NCBI GenBank assembly: GCA_038380795.1
Contig: CM076268.1
Location: 30,327,501 to 30,391,500, forward strand
Reading direction: 5' to 3'
Source: Pyrocephalus nanus
Taxonomy: Eukaryota; Chordata; Aves; Passeriformes; Tyrannidae
Length of the DNA: 64,000 nt
Below are positions 12,601 through 25,800 of the stretch, piece by piece. Position numbers and translations under genes: made by a program. The number at the start of each line of letters is the position of its first letter. Position 1 is the stretch's first letter. Under the pieces are notes generated by a model. It did not search any database. It was given only the letters and a program-made list of their open reading frames with translations, and was not told the DNA's origin.

Positions 12601-15600
12601 AAAAGCACCCCTCATGATATACTGTATTATTTAAGTGGCCATGATCAAAACTCACATCAAGTAATATTGATGCATTACATCCAGAAATCTCATTGCTGGG
12701 ACTCCAGACTCTTTGCAGATTCTGAAAAGATTCCAACACTCCTTTCAGGAAACACCTGAAAAGCACAGTACCCTAGCCAAGATATGAGATAGGAAAAGAT
12801 CATTATACCTTACAATCCTATCGCCAACCTACTATCCTCTTAAGGGATGATTACCTCTGGTTCCAAAGGTTTTCAGGGTTAAAGAAAACTTGACTATTTC
12901 CACTGCAAACACCAAGTAACTAGACACTTAGTGGATATAGAAAAGTTTGCATCCTTCTGGTCAGGAGTTTCCACTTAAAAATTATTTATTTTCTCAAATA
13001 CTGCTACAGTCTTATTCAACCTAACATCATCTTTTTCCCTACCTCACCGTACAAAATATTTACTCCAATACTATTCAGTCCTCACCAATTATCCAAAGGA
13101 CATGAAAACTCTCTTGGGAATTTTCTGCAGTGCCAGTCCTAAACTCTCACGAGGAATCTCAGCCATTGTACTGGCTTAAGTATCTGCTGGAAGGACAGAT
13201 GCTTTTCCAAGGTACAGAGAAAAGAAATGTTAATCTGGGGCAACACACATCATCTAAGCCCTTCAAAGGTCTGCTAAGAAAGTGCATGACAGCAGGAGCA
13301 CAGCAGACTTTAGCTCCCAGATAACTTAAGGGAACTGACTGGAGGGGTAAACAAGGAGCTGAAAAGCTCTTTCCTTCTTCCCGATTCAGGATCTTTATCT
13401 TGGCTCCACCTCTCCAAGGGCCTTCCATCATCTTGGAGAGCTGTGAAGCATCGTGGCCTGCACCTCCTTAGTCATACCAAACAAGAATCATACATGAAAT
13501 ATTTGGAAAAATCGGCTCCTCTGCCCTCCAAATTGCATTTTACCATCACATTTAGTATCATTTTCCATAGTAGGTAAAAATCACAAGGGTGTCTAGAGCA
13601 TGTGAGAATATAATTTGCTGCCTTCCGGCCAAAACTGTTACAAACTTGTAATTCCCAGGTGCAAGTAATCCGTATGATGGCATAAGCAAGAACACAAGAC
13701 AGTGGTTTTAACACAGCCAAGGTAGATTGAGTTGAAAAACCAAAACAGTTATTAACCCCTTAGGGCTGCCCAATCTTTCCTTGTTAATTCAAACTGATGT
13801 GCTTACTTCCCACTGCTGTTATAAATGGCCTCCTTCTCTAAAGACATTTAGAGCTCACAACCTGATATTTGGTCAGCCTTCAGTTTCAGGTATAGTCTCC
13901 TCAAAACAAACACTGCTTTTCCAAAACTTCAAACATGAGAAATTAGGGTGAAGGTTTCTAAGCTTAAAATAGGTGATTTGTTTATAGCCATGAAAGGATC
14001 TTAGAAAAAAACAACTCTTTCCCTCCATCAACGACCAGAACTGCCACAAAGTATTAAAGGAGACCTACTGATTTTTACTATAGCAATGATTAACTGAGTC
14101 CTTAGATTAGTTTCCTTGTTTTTCTCAGTTCTGCTCACTGTTTTGAACTGCATTATCATTAATCTGAAGACTCTCAAGAGAAGTCATCCCTCTCTGACCT
14201 TAAGACAATTTGTTTTAATATTCCTTTTCACTTAGCTCACACTCATGATGCAGTGGATCATTACCAGAAAGAAAAATATTCCCACTTGCTTGATATTTTG
14301 CTGTGCCCCATGAACTAGCATTCCTGCTCAAAGAATCTTTCCAGCTCAGCAGTCATGTCCTCTGGATTTTTCCTCCAGACAAAACTTCACCCATTATCCA
14401 CATGCCATTTCCATGTTATTTGTGCAGCAACACTTAGAGCACCTTCTTCCTCCAAGAAGGACCCCAAATGTCTTCAACACTAACAATAATGCTTGTTCTG
14501 GTAACAGGAGACGTTACCAGGAACAGTTTCCCATAAGTTACATCAATAAGGTCCACATTTCACTATCTGCCTGTGGCTTTGTGCTTCAGAGCAAGTTTCA
14601 GCTTCTATTTATACCATTTGTAGTCAGAAAAGAAGTTTAACTTTCAATGTAAATCCAAATGATCATTAGCTAGAAATGTTATACCATTTAAAATCCTTTA
14701 ATAGTTGACCAAGTGATCTGATTAATCCCATCTGATTCTTCAGGGCAGGCCTTAAATGTGCCATGGTGACATCATTACTAATAAGGTGTTTAGGGAAAAG
14801 TGAGTTTTAAGCCCATGCAGTATATGTAACACCAACTAAGCACTGTAATAGTTCCAATTTCCATAACAAGTTAATTTCAAGCTGCAAGAATTAGCTAGAG
14901 AACACTGCTTCAAGGTGTCAATATTTTTCATAAACTCAAAATGGACAGCATTGTTCACTTTTTGTAACAGCTTATCAGACAATTGATTAATTCTGTCGGG
15001 CTGAACACAGACAGAGGAATTTCTCTAGAAGTACAATCCCATCTTTCACTTTGTTATGTGTACCCAACTACATCATATGCGTCAAGGAGAGCTGGCATCT
15101 TATTTTTCTGGTCCCATACAGGGGGTTGCTCTGTCTCTCTAGCATTCCTGCTTCCAGCCACTTCAACCCCTTCTGCAGTTGCACCTTCTTGCCCTCCATG
15201 TCAAATAATTTCTTGGTCACAAACTACCACTGCAGGGTGTTTCTATTTGAATTCCCCCTCCACAGGCTTCAAAGCTTTTGGTTCGTTCTCTATTAGCATG
15301 TCCCCCTCTGGGGGCATCTTCCTTCTGTTTCTCATATTCTTTGGATTACCAGCAATCTTATTCCTCACCTTTGTCTCAAGAAATAATGGGAAGGGATGAA
15401 ATCCTTTCACAATTCAGACTTGACTGGAAAAAAAAAAAATCCCAATGAGAGTTACATTTCCCATCACAACACCATCTTCTCTCTGCTTTAGCAGAAGGCT
15501 TCCCTTGCCTCCTGCTCCAAGCAAGCCAAGCAGTTCCACTAGTGGCAGGATGTTAAATAGAGTAGTTTTTATTCGAAAGTATAAAGCCATCATAATTTCT

Positions 15601-18250
15601 GAAGCAGACTGGTAGCCCTGAATCTTTAGACAGACTTCATTGGTTTTCCTTACTCCTTTTGGGTGATCTCTTCCTGTTGCTGAAGATAAGGTTTGCTAGA
15701 GTGCAGGGGTTTTCCCTGTCCTCATCCCTAGATTGTTTCTGTGAGCAGCCAGTGCTTGAAGTGAGGTTTCCTTTATTACCTCTCCTCCAACATGTCCAGA
15801 GAGAACAAAGCCAGCACATAATGGAAGTTTGGAGATCAGCCCAGAAGCCTTTGCCATCTTCTGCTGGTGCAACGTTTTGCCCTGTTACTTCAGAAGCCAG
15901 GAAAGTATGCTGGAATAGAAACCTCCTTCCTAGCACTTTGCATATGGAATTGCTGCACTAAGGAATAAAAAAGATTTTCTTGTAATTAGAGGAGAAAAAT
16001 TCAAAATTGTCATTTGTTTGAAAGGCAGAAAATATTAACAACTAAACCCAAAACTGTTACTGGGTTGAGAGGTTTTTTCCTACCAAAAAACACCCCAACC
16101 TTACAGGAAGTAACAACCAACAGAAAGCAGTTAACTTTAAAAAACCCAAATAAATTAAAAAACCCCAAAACACAATCAGTCACTGATACTAGGAGAAATT
16201 AAATAGGAAGGATTTAGTGGAACGCTGATGTTATTGATGGCCATTGTCACAACTTTTCTGTGGTACTTAATTACCAGGGGCTTTGCAATTTTTGTTTTTA
16301 TTTACTATATAACTGTCTGATTACAAGGAGTAAGATAAAACAGATCTGACTAAAATTTGAAAGAACAGCCTGTCCTGCTGAGAGCCATTAGTGTGATTTA
16401 TGTATTTATGAAAATGTTCTAAAAGGAATAGTGTACAATAGGTTCCCAGCTAAAGCAATATTCAACTGCCAAGAATAGCTGTGCTAGCTGACTGGTACTC
16501 CAGAAGATGGAGAAAAATGACTTAATCCCCCCCCTCCCCATGGTTAGGAGTTTTCACATTTACACAGCAGATAGAACTTAAGTTAGAACTCCCAGTTATG
16601 ATAATAGTTTTTAAACACATTTGTAGAACATTTCCCTGCTTTACCACCTAGCAAATTGCATCTAATTACTCCACCCATCCCAATTCTCACACATGATTTA
16701 CATACAATTTTGTAAAATTTTAATGTAAATGTTCCTTTTTACATCAAGTGAGGCTCAGCTATTAAAAACTAATCCTTAATATCACCTCTACTACCTACCA
16801 ATCAGTGCATTTTTTTCTTCTGACTGCAGTACTCTCAGTAGAACTTTATGCTTTATAAAATAAATGTTTATTTTACAACATTGGTTGCAGCTTTCAAGTA
16901 TAGGAATATGGGAGCGCCCTCTGTGTTAATAACAATCTCTTTTGGGACTTCTAATAAGCATAAGCACAAAAAAAGGCAAAACCCATCCATTTGCTATGCA
17001 GTTACATTATATTTTTATCTTCATAGCGAAGCTCAAAAGATCTGATCCGTATCTTGATGCACATCAAGGCAAAGTATGAACACAGCTAAAAAGGGAATAT
17101 AAAGTGAAAACCACCAGAAGCAGTTTTACTATCAGCTGAGGAACCAATGCTAACATTGGATTTATTTATTCTTTTATTCCCACTGGTAAACAGTAAAACT
17201 TAATTCTCATTTGGAGATCAAATTTAGGAGGAGGGACCACCTATTTCTCAGTCACAGATCCTGGCTATAAGACACTATATGGCAAAAATGTAAAAGAAAA
17301 ACATGATGTTTCCCAAGTCAACATATTTTCCTGCAAATTATTTTGGTTGGGGTTTTTTTTTGTGCCACAAATTGCTGCACAGACACTCCAAAAGGCTCCA
17401 CAGTTACTCTGTTAGGTGCAAGTTTTACACTTCCCAAATTCCAGGCCTGGCACTGCATGCACCTGGATCAGCAAACACCACATAAAGGTCAACAGTGCTT
17501 AATCATTCTACAGAGCTCCTGTAAGGACCATTTATCCTCCAGCAGCTTTGCACGTACCACGCTGTGCATCACTGCCCGAGCATCACATCACGCCACTGTC
17601 CTCCAGCCGAGAGTCTCAGCCTCAGAGTTTGGGTTGGTTTTTTTTTTCCCCACCCCTTACTTCTGGCTATTTCTATTAACTCAATTTAGCTTTAAACAAA
17701 GAGGCCTACAGATGCCAACTCTAATTTCCAAGCCTTTATATCACGGTCCTGACCAGACAGATAACTGGCACAAGAGACTGAAGTGGTGAACTAGATTTCT
17801 AAAATGCTGCCATCTGATTCTCATCCCACACAAATATGTAATTTAAGTAATGAAAAAAGCTTTTGTCCCAAACATCGGCTTGTTCAAAGCTCTTGAAATA
17901 AGTAAAATATTGGAATTTGGATTGAGTCATGACAAGTTAAAGCTATAACAGTAAGAAATAACCTTCTGAACAACAATAAAAAGAACATCCTTAACGTCAA
18001 GCAAAGAGAAAGCAATTACATTTTCAGACAAAGACTGTCAGTTTAAAAATATACAATGTAAAGAAATAGAGTGGTTTTAGATCTTTTCACAATTTCTTGG
18101 ATTCTTCCTATATTTTTAAGCTGCATCTTCTTTACAATGTTTTATATTCCATCTCTTTTAATCACAAGAAAACTAGAACTAGTTTGTTAACGTAAATTTC
18201 TGTCAGTAAAATTTAAAGGAAAATGTATTTGCCTCAGCTATTAAGACATG

Positions 18251-18305
18251 GAAATTACACGTACTAGTGTAATTTCACCTTGGTGCACACTTTAAGTATG
18301 CACCA
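18251..18305. repeat. Two adjacent inverted repeats
   Basis: A perfect 10-bp inverted repeat (GAAATTACAC at 18251-18260, GTGTAATTTC at 18267-18276) encloses a 6-base spacer. Four bases further on, a second one has 7-bp arms (TGGTGCA at 18281-18287, TGCACCA at 18299-18305) around 11 bases. Either could form a small hairpin. They may be chance, or the remains of a short DNA element. Confidence 0.5.
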
Positions 18306-18557
18306 CCCTAAGCCTTTAAGGAAAAAAGAATAGGAACTGAATATTACAGCAGAGCTTGGGCCTCGTGCATGGTGATAAGATTTTGGAAGAAAAAGGGTCA
18401 TCACTGGTCAGTATAACTTGGATATTCCAACTGCATGTAGTTACCAGTCAGTTGTCACCACTGGCTGATAAGTCAGTACCATGACGGAATAAGTAGAAAG
18501 CATAAGAAGAGAAATGACTGCTGCTAAGCAGGAACATTTCTGGCTGTTTCCTGGGGG

Positions 18558-18600
<43 letters not shown>
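18558..18600. repeat. Poly-A tract, 43 bases
   Basis: An unbroken run of A on the plus strand follows a run of five G. In the ANK3 transcript it is a long U run. No retrocopied gene was recognised to its left, so I do not call it a retrotransposed tail. Confidence 0.95.
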
Positions 18601-18603
<3 letters not shown>

Positions 18604-18765
18604 CACTGCACAAGGTTCAGTTTCAGGTTGGGTATGAGCACAACACAACAGGGAAGCAGCAGCACAGCTTAGCTTTGAACCTGCTACAATATTTAACAGT
18701 CAAATTCAGGTTTCCTTAATTCAAAAGCTTTGTTACATAGAATCCAACAATTAGACAACCAGCCT

Positions 18766-18769
<4 letters not shown>

Positions 18770-18796
<27 letters not shown>
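18770..18796. repeat. Poly-A tract, 27 bases
   Basis: This is a second pure A run, 169 bases after the end of the 43-base one. The DNA between them shows no recognisable element. Confidence 0.95.
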
Positions 18797-19771
18797 GCTT
18801 TCCTCTTTCTTCCCTCCTTTCTCATAGAAAATGGATTACCAGAGCATTCAAAGGAGCTTCCAGTCCCAAGATTAAAAACAAGACCCATGCTTCTTCCATT
18901 AAATGCGTTAAGCTCAACAGAAGGCATCTGAGAATTTCTCAGATCAAACATGAAAAAGGGATTAAAGGCAGGTACCACCAGCTTCAGCCATTTACTCCTC
19001 TACTCTCTGCTTCCTCCACAGTTCACACTGTAAATTTTCTGCCTTATTTAAATTTATTCCACTGTTAAAGTTCTAACAAGATTGCCAAGAGGCTTTTGTA
19101 CAAGTCCATATCTCAGTCACTGAGTGTCAGTGTGAGAGCTTAGTGCAGCCACAGGGAAGATTTGGAAGTCACTATGATCAAAAACATTTCTTTTCTGCTA
19201 AGATGGTGGCAGGTGCAGGATCAGTCTTTGTCCTTCTCAGTTGCAGTACAGTAACTTGGATGACAATATACCATGTATAATATACAATTGTAACAGCAAA
19301 ATTCAGAGCACTTCTAAACCTTTGTATATAGAATCTCCCCTCCCCCCAAAAAATATAGCATGGAAAATTAGTTGACAGACTAGTTCACTGAAACTTGTTT
19401 CATTGCAAGATACTTTAAACATGTCACAAGGTCCAGCAAACCTTAAATAGGAGACAGTTCTGCCAAATGCTTTTATTCAAAACTAGAAGTGTATAAGTGA
19501 GCAAGAAAAGGCATTCATTCTATTAAGGATTGCTCTGTATATCCAAAAAGCTGAACTTCCACACCCTTGGGAAACAAAGACAAAGCTGAGGTGCAGTCAG
19601 CGTAACCACCTGATCAGATGATAGCACAGATCTGTCAACATCTGACTCCCACAGCCCCAGTGCTCACATTTGCTTCTGGATACAACAGTGACAACTAGAA
19701 GGAACAACTTCTGTCCAGTTGCAGTACAAAACCAGGGAAATATAACTTAAAGTAAATCATGAGTTCACAAA

Positions 19772-19893
19772 GTATTTAGACAACACTTTCAGGCACAGAG
19801 GGTGATTCTGGAGGTGTCCTGTGCAGGGCCAGGAGTTGGACCCCATGATCCTGATGGGTCCTTCCAACTCAGGATATTCTATGATTCTCTGTG
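19772..19893 (+). mobile_element. CR1 LINE 3' end fragment
   Basis: This matches the well-known bird CR1 3' tail. It has TTTAGACAACACTTTCAGGCACAG, then GTCCTGTGCAGGGCCAGGAG and TTGGACCCCATGATCC, followed by GGGTCCTTCCAACTC. It ends in ATTCTATGATTCTCTG, the octamer repeat at CR1 ends. Only the last ~120 bases remain, with no reverse transcriptase, which is usual for 5'-truncated copies. Confidence 0.9.
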
Positions 19894-22800
19894 CTTAATA
19901 ATTTGCCAAAGAGCACAGCTCAGATAAATGTTACCCAGGCAGGATGAAAAACCCCAAACAAACAGTGTGAAAAGAAAATGAGAGAGGTAGCAAACATTCC
20001 TGTCCAAAACTTCTGAGATTCCTTTATTTTATTCACTATTATAACCTAAGTGAAAAAGGTGTACACCAGAGCATAACTGGACAAAGCCCAAGGGAACAGA
20101 GAGGAAGTTGCAAACAGATATGTAATATTTCAAGACTATAAACTTCTCGTGCAGTTTTCAGGTGGTATTGTAGAGGGAAAGGGGAAAATGATTCATACAC
20201 CAACACTATACACTACTAATAGAGGCATAAGAGTACAGCATGCCTTTATTTTTCTTTGAAGGGATGCGTAGTCGCTCTTTCAACTGATAAGGACGTGGCT
20301 GAACACAAAGGTCTGCATAACAGGTATTTTCTAAGCATGGACATGGAACAAAATTGCTTTCAACCATGGGTGAGCACAGCTCAAATGACTGACAGAGGAT
20401 CCTTGTTTAAGAATATTCTGTGCCAAGTGGTCTTCAGTAGGGATGTTCTTGTAACATCAAAGCTGTGTAAGCCACCTATCCTGAACGATAAGGTCTTTAA
20501 TGTGATTCACTTGAAGAGTTGCTGTTTATTTGCTCACATAAACAAGGCAACATCTATGATGTGGAACACCAGAGAAATGCACAACAGCAACACAGTTGAA
20601 ATAGAGTGGGCTCCAAAACAGTCAAGACAAAAGTATAAGACTGTAGATAAAAACATTCTCTGCAACTGCTCAAAAAGATCAGACAGCCCCAAACATTTTA
20701 CAGTGTAGCATTCTCCCTGTTTTCCAGTGGAAAGCTCAGCATTATAGGGATACAGTGAGGATAAGACCAAAACAAACACTGGCATGTAAAGCCAAGGAAT
20801 GAACAGAAGTGGGATTGTTAAGGTTTTACCTTTCTAGGGTTTCCTGGAGGGTAGAATTTGTGGTATATCTAAAAATAAAGAAATTACATTGAAGAGAGTT
20901 AAAACTGGTAGGCAGAGCAAACTCCATAATAGTACAAAAATAAACACGATGCTTAAAGGAAAAGACAGCATTAGTAGGGTTTACTATGGAGCAATTCAAA
21001 GACCATCAACATTCTGCAGCAAAGATCCCACGAATACACACACTACACCTTGCAGAAAATACAGTGTGGAGCATCGGCATCAGAAGTATGAAGGCACTAT
21101 ATAACTACAACTGACTGATGTCACAACAAGGGCTTCACATCCCATAAGAATGATAATAATGTCTCATTGTGTCGCAGGGATATTGCACATATGAGCTGTT
21201 TTCAACCCAGGGTCCTACAAAAATAAAAATAAATCTGTTGTGCCCTGAAAAGCTGTTCTTAGAGTTTTTCTGAAGAGTTCACGGAGGAAAAGATTAACTC
21301 CCTCAGAAAGGAAAAGGGAAAAAAAATATAAAATCCAGGCTGTGAAATATTAAAATGCCAGGCAGAAAGAAATGGAAAACCGAAAGTCTGCAAAGCACCA
21401 AAGAGAGCATGACATCCCTGCAGTTCTGCCAAAACCTAGAGAGAGGCAAAGAAACTGCAAGATGAAGCCTATGGAGAAAAGAAAAAAAAACACACCCCAC
21501 CCCACAAAGGTAGAGAGATGGACCCACACTCTTTACTCTAAAGCATCTCTGTGCTTTGCATTTGAGATGCCACCCAGAGTGCTTGACCAAATGCTTTTCC
21601 ACAAGGAAAGCAGTCAAAGAATTGACTGCATAAACAATTTCTTGGCAGGGGTTGGGAAGGAGGCCAAGCAGATATCATGGAGTTATGACACAAGTCCCCA
21701 GAATCATTCTTGGATCTCTGCAAAGTTAGGACTATCCAACTGTTCATTTCTTCAGGTGAAAAAGCAGGAAGTTGAACTTGCCAATCTAATGAAGCACTGG
21801 CTTTTTATGGAAGTCCATCTGTTCCAATTCTCTGGCTCAAAATACAAGAAAACGTTAAGAATCCAAAAAGAATGCCAACATGATTCCAGTAAAGAGCATT
21901 ATTCTACTTGCTCTCTTAAATCTATTTGAAACATGCAGAGATTATTTGATCAGCCCAGCTGTTAACATGAAAAACAAACTTTTATTTCAGAAGTTGTTTG
22001 GAATTTGTGTTAGGGGTTTTTTTGGTTGGCTTTTTTAATGATATTTATATATCCCCACAGTATAGTTGCTCACTTTGAGGTCCTTAATTTCCATAGCCAT
22101 TAAAACACATTTGGTGAAGATTTAAATTGCAGTCACATCTCTGCTTTGATTGTGAATAAAGCGGGCAATATGGTAAAATTTAGTTGGAATAAGTAGTTGC
22201 TTGTACTGTCACTGACTGGCCAGACTATCAACTGAGCAAAAATACCACCTTTATTATAGAAACAGTCCCACTGAGAGAGCACTGCTTAGAACTGCTCATT
22301 TTCTACTATCCCTGTATAAGTTACTTAAAACCCCTCTAAGAAACCAGGCTCAAGAGATGCATACACTTGGCTTCAGTTTTTGTCACAGCAGGAATGTAAC
22401 AATCATTTTTTTTAAAGAGTGGGAATTCAGAATGTACTATTAACACTATCTGTCTATAGATCAGCTAATTCTCTCTATTCCCTTTCCCAAGTAAATGTTT
22501 TCTGCACAATAACCCCAGTATTGAAGAATGAGACATTTTCACATCATATCTCAAGTTCTTATTCCAAGATTTAACTTGAATACAAAACACTTTATTAATA
22601 ATCAGTAAAAAGAAAAAAAAAGTCAAATAGCATTGTTGAACAACTCATTAAAATTTTCTCACTACAAAGACAAACCACAAAATCCTTCAGTAATTATTTG
22701 GCTATAATTCTAAACAAACAATAGGTTCTGTCTCAGTAAATATTGTTCCAGTTCTAATTTGTAAGTTATGCAAAATATTACACAGATCACTCAACAATCC

Positions 22801-25800
22801 ACCCTTGATGTACCTGAAGAGGTCTTTATGATCCCCAGTGAATAATTCATGTTTTCATTTTGCCATTCTCCTACAGCATAACAGGACCAACTTTAATTCA
22901 GCTCCAACTTTGAGATCCGAATGCCACCAAGGACAATCAGAAAGCTTAAGGAGAAATTGCCTTACAACCCCCATCTACTTCCCAAATGGAAGAACTAAAC
23001 AGTCCTAAATGTATTTGAAATAAACCAGCATCTGAAGAGATTGGCCATATGCTACACTGTCACTCTCCCATCCTGAGTGATGAATTAAGATGGTAGTAGA
23101 GCTGGCTGCTTACTACAATACTGTTCATGTCACTCACATATGCTGCTTTGGCAGTTATTACAGTTTTTGGTAAACCAAGCAGCACATTAAATCTGAGAAC
23201 AAATTACAGACCAGATAAAAGCACCAAGCTCTTGACTGATTTCTGTAGAACTGGAAGTAACACTACAAAAGACTGGGAAGGTATAAAGTGTAATTGCAGT
23301 ACCTTTGCAACCTGCATGATGAAAAGCATGAGAAAAATCTGGCCAGCTCAACGTGAGTCCAGTCCTCAGTGTTTGCTGTGATCTGTGCAATCTGTGCAGT
23401 GCTCCAATCTGTGTGTGATACTGTAAAGTCTGTGGTACTGCACAGAGAACGCACTAAGGGAGGAGAAGATTCATCCGTAGCACTTAGGGAATATATAACA
23501 TGGATTTAACCAGCTAGTTATTAGAGTCTTCTCACTGATGTGAGCTGGAGCTTTTCTCCATACTTGGCACAGAGGTAAAGGAATCCAGTAATTAAAGAAT
23601 TGGCCTAACAGAAGAGGCTGCACAGTAAAATATGTAAAGAAGCACTGAAATGCTTATAGTACATATGTTTCTATGCCTAGACAAAATTCTGGTGACTCAA
23701 GAGTTGTGGCTCAACAAAACCAAGCAAATCAATCCTCGGAGCACTGAGAGCAAAAAATCATCACAGTGTGTCTGTTGTGGCCAAAAGGACAAGAACATGT
23801 TCCCACTTAGCTCCTCACACTCCACAGGAATGTCAGGCTCCACATTACCCAGAGTTCTCATTATGAAAAAAGTATTACTTTGGCAACAACTCTAAAACTT
23901 TATAATCGAGGTTCCCAGCATTATCAAATGGCCATCTCTTTTGCTAAGCTAGAATTTAGAGATTGAAGTTACAGATTTATGGTGAGGGGAGAAGTAGAAT
24001 ACATCTCTAGTTTCCATAAACCCAAAAGTACTTCTAAGGTACAAGTAGTCCTCTGAATTATGACATTTTTAATAGGCTGGAGTCTTCTTGTTCTCGATTC
24101 ATTTTCTCACCCATTTACTTTTAGGCTATGTTGAAGTTTTCTGTAAATGACAGAACTACAACGCTCTGTTCTTCCTGCAGCTCCTTGTGCGCCTTACCTA
24201 ACAGACAAGCACAGTTTGACAGAGCACAGATGTACAGCACCCCAGCCAAACATCTTCACCATTTTTGAGGAAAGAAATTTAATCACTTCTCAGCTTTAAA
24301 GAACTTGCCTCAAGTTAGGCATCCCAAACAAAGTCTACCCTGTTGTTTGTGTATTGCAAGAAATTGGAAAAGTCCAATGTTTCCCATTACCTGGAGCAGT
24401 TGATACACCTTCCATACATACCAGACACTACCACTTAAACAGGAATATCCATGAAGAAACTAAAAGAACATCTCAGGGACAAAAATTTGGGGACCTACCA
24501 AGCTTCCATGTATTCTTCAATAAAATCTGCCTTAGCAATACATCAGGCAAACAATACAAAAGATCTCTTATGTGACAGAATCCTAACGTGTTCCCATAGA
24601 GAATCTCAGGATAGCAACAGCAGCACAATGGGCATATTAACAGCCATCACATTCCTGACTGCCCTGTAAGTGCAAGCTACTGATATCCAAATTGATATCA
24701 ATACTTCCAGCAACTGCAGGAGTCCACTCAGTCTCTCACACTGAGGCGGAAACTTATTTTCTGCTTTCATCAAGAAACTGAGCTGAACTCCACCCAATAA
24801 TTCTCATGAAAGAGAAAGAGAAAACAACACTAAGGGTTAATTTTACAGCTTGAACAAATCACAACAATACCCACAGCCACACAGCTTTGCCAACCCAATA
24901 ATAAGACCAGTCTGGTAACAGTGCAGTTTCACCTTTTTAAGGTACAGATAAGAAAAAGATCCATCGCTTTCCACAGTCATTTAAATTAAACATTTCACTG
25001 TGCTGTTGGTAGAACTCCTGAATTTTTATATTAATTTTTAGACAATCATTTGACTTACTGCTTTTACATTTCAGCAATAATAAAAGCCAACAGTGTGACA
25101 TTTGTGGGAAAGGTTTCAATAGTCCCCAGTGCCTTTTCTCAGGGACACACCTTTCTGTCATGTACTCCCTTCTCACACCCCACAGTCTCCTGAAATCACA
25201 TGGGAGTCTCAGGGGCTCAGGTTAGTCCTATTACACACTTTAACCTAAGTAGCCAAACAGAAAACAGGCATGGATATATCAGCAATTCTTCCTGAAAATT
25301 CTGCACATTCTACAGAAGATTACCGCTTTCCCTGTAAATTAGCAGCAGTGCCTTCAGCTGATGGATGAATTCTGAGGAGCTCTTTATCACTCAGAACTGG
25401 TACATTTTAAATGTTGAAATGATGCATCTACTCCCATTTCAACACAGGCTTTTGCAGCATTTTAATGTCTTGCCATTTAGTAGCTAAAATCCAGCGAAGG
25501 GGATACAAGTGCTATTACTGGGAGCTAATGGATATTCTTCTTGAGCTCAATTGCTGAACTACATTTTGAATAAAGGGCTCAGTTCCCAAAAGGAACAACC
25601 TCCTTTCATTACTGCCCAAAGCTTAGACTAAAGGAGAATTCTCCACAAGTGGTAAGAAGGGGCACTGTTCATATTTCTATTTCTAGGTTCGCACATTACA
25701 GCACAGAGGCACTGCACAATATTAAGTTTATGCAGGTCACCTCCAATACCACAAGCCCTTTAAGCTGGACACATTTCTATATACAGTCCTTTCCTATTCC

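Larger units (their letters stand above)
3061..19771 (-). other. ANK3 large first intron, left part
   Basis: This is intronic for the outer transcript and upstream of the inner promoter. It is AT-rich with no exon I can support. Contents noted: a G-rich patch at 3985-4012, a CTCF-like 11/12 match on the minus strand at 4657-4668, an A-rich tract at 5002-5029, a short (AT)n near 6017-6030, a diverged tandem duplication at 6526-6650, a G/T tract near 9845-9878, inverted repeats at 18251-18305 and two poly-A runs at 18558-18600 and 18770-18796. Confidence 0.6.

Noticed and set aside
15637..15961. Overlapping 99-100 codon frames on both strands
   Set aside because: No family resemblance and no splice or retroposition marks. 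Frames on both strands suggest mere lack of stops.
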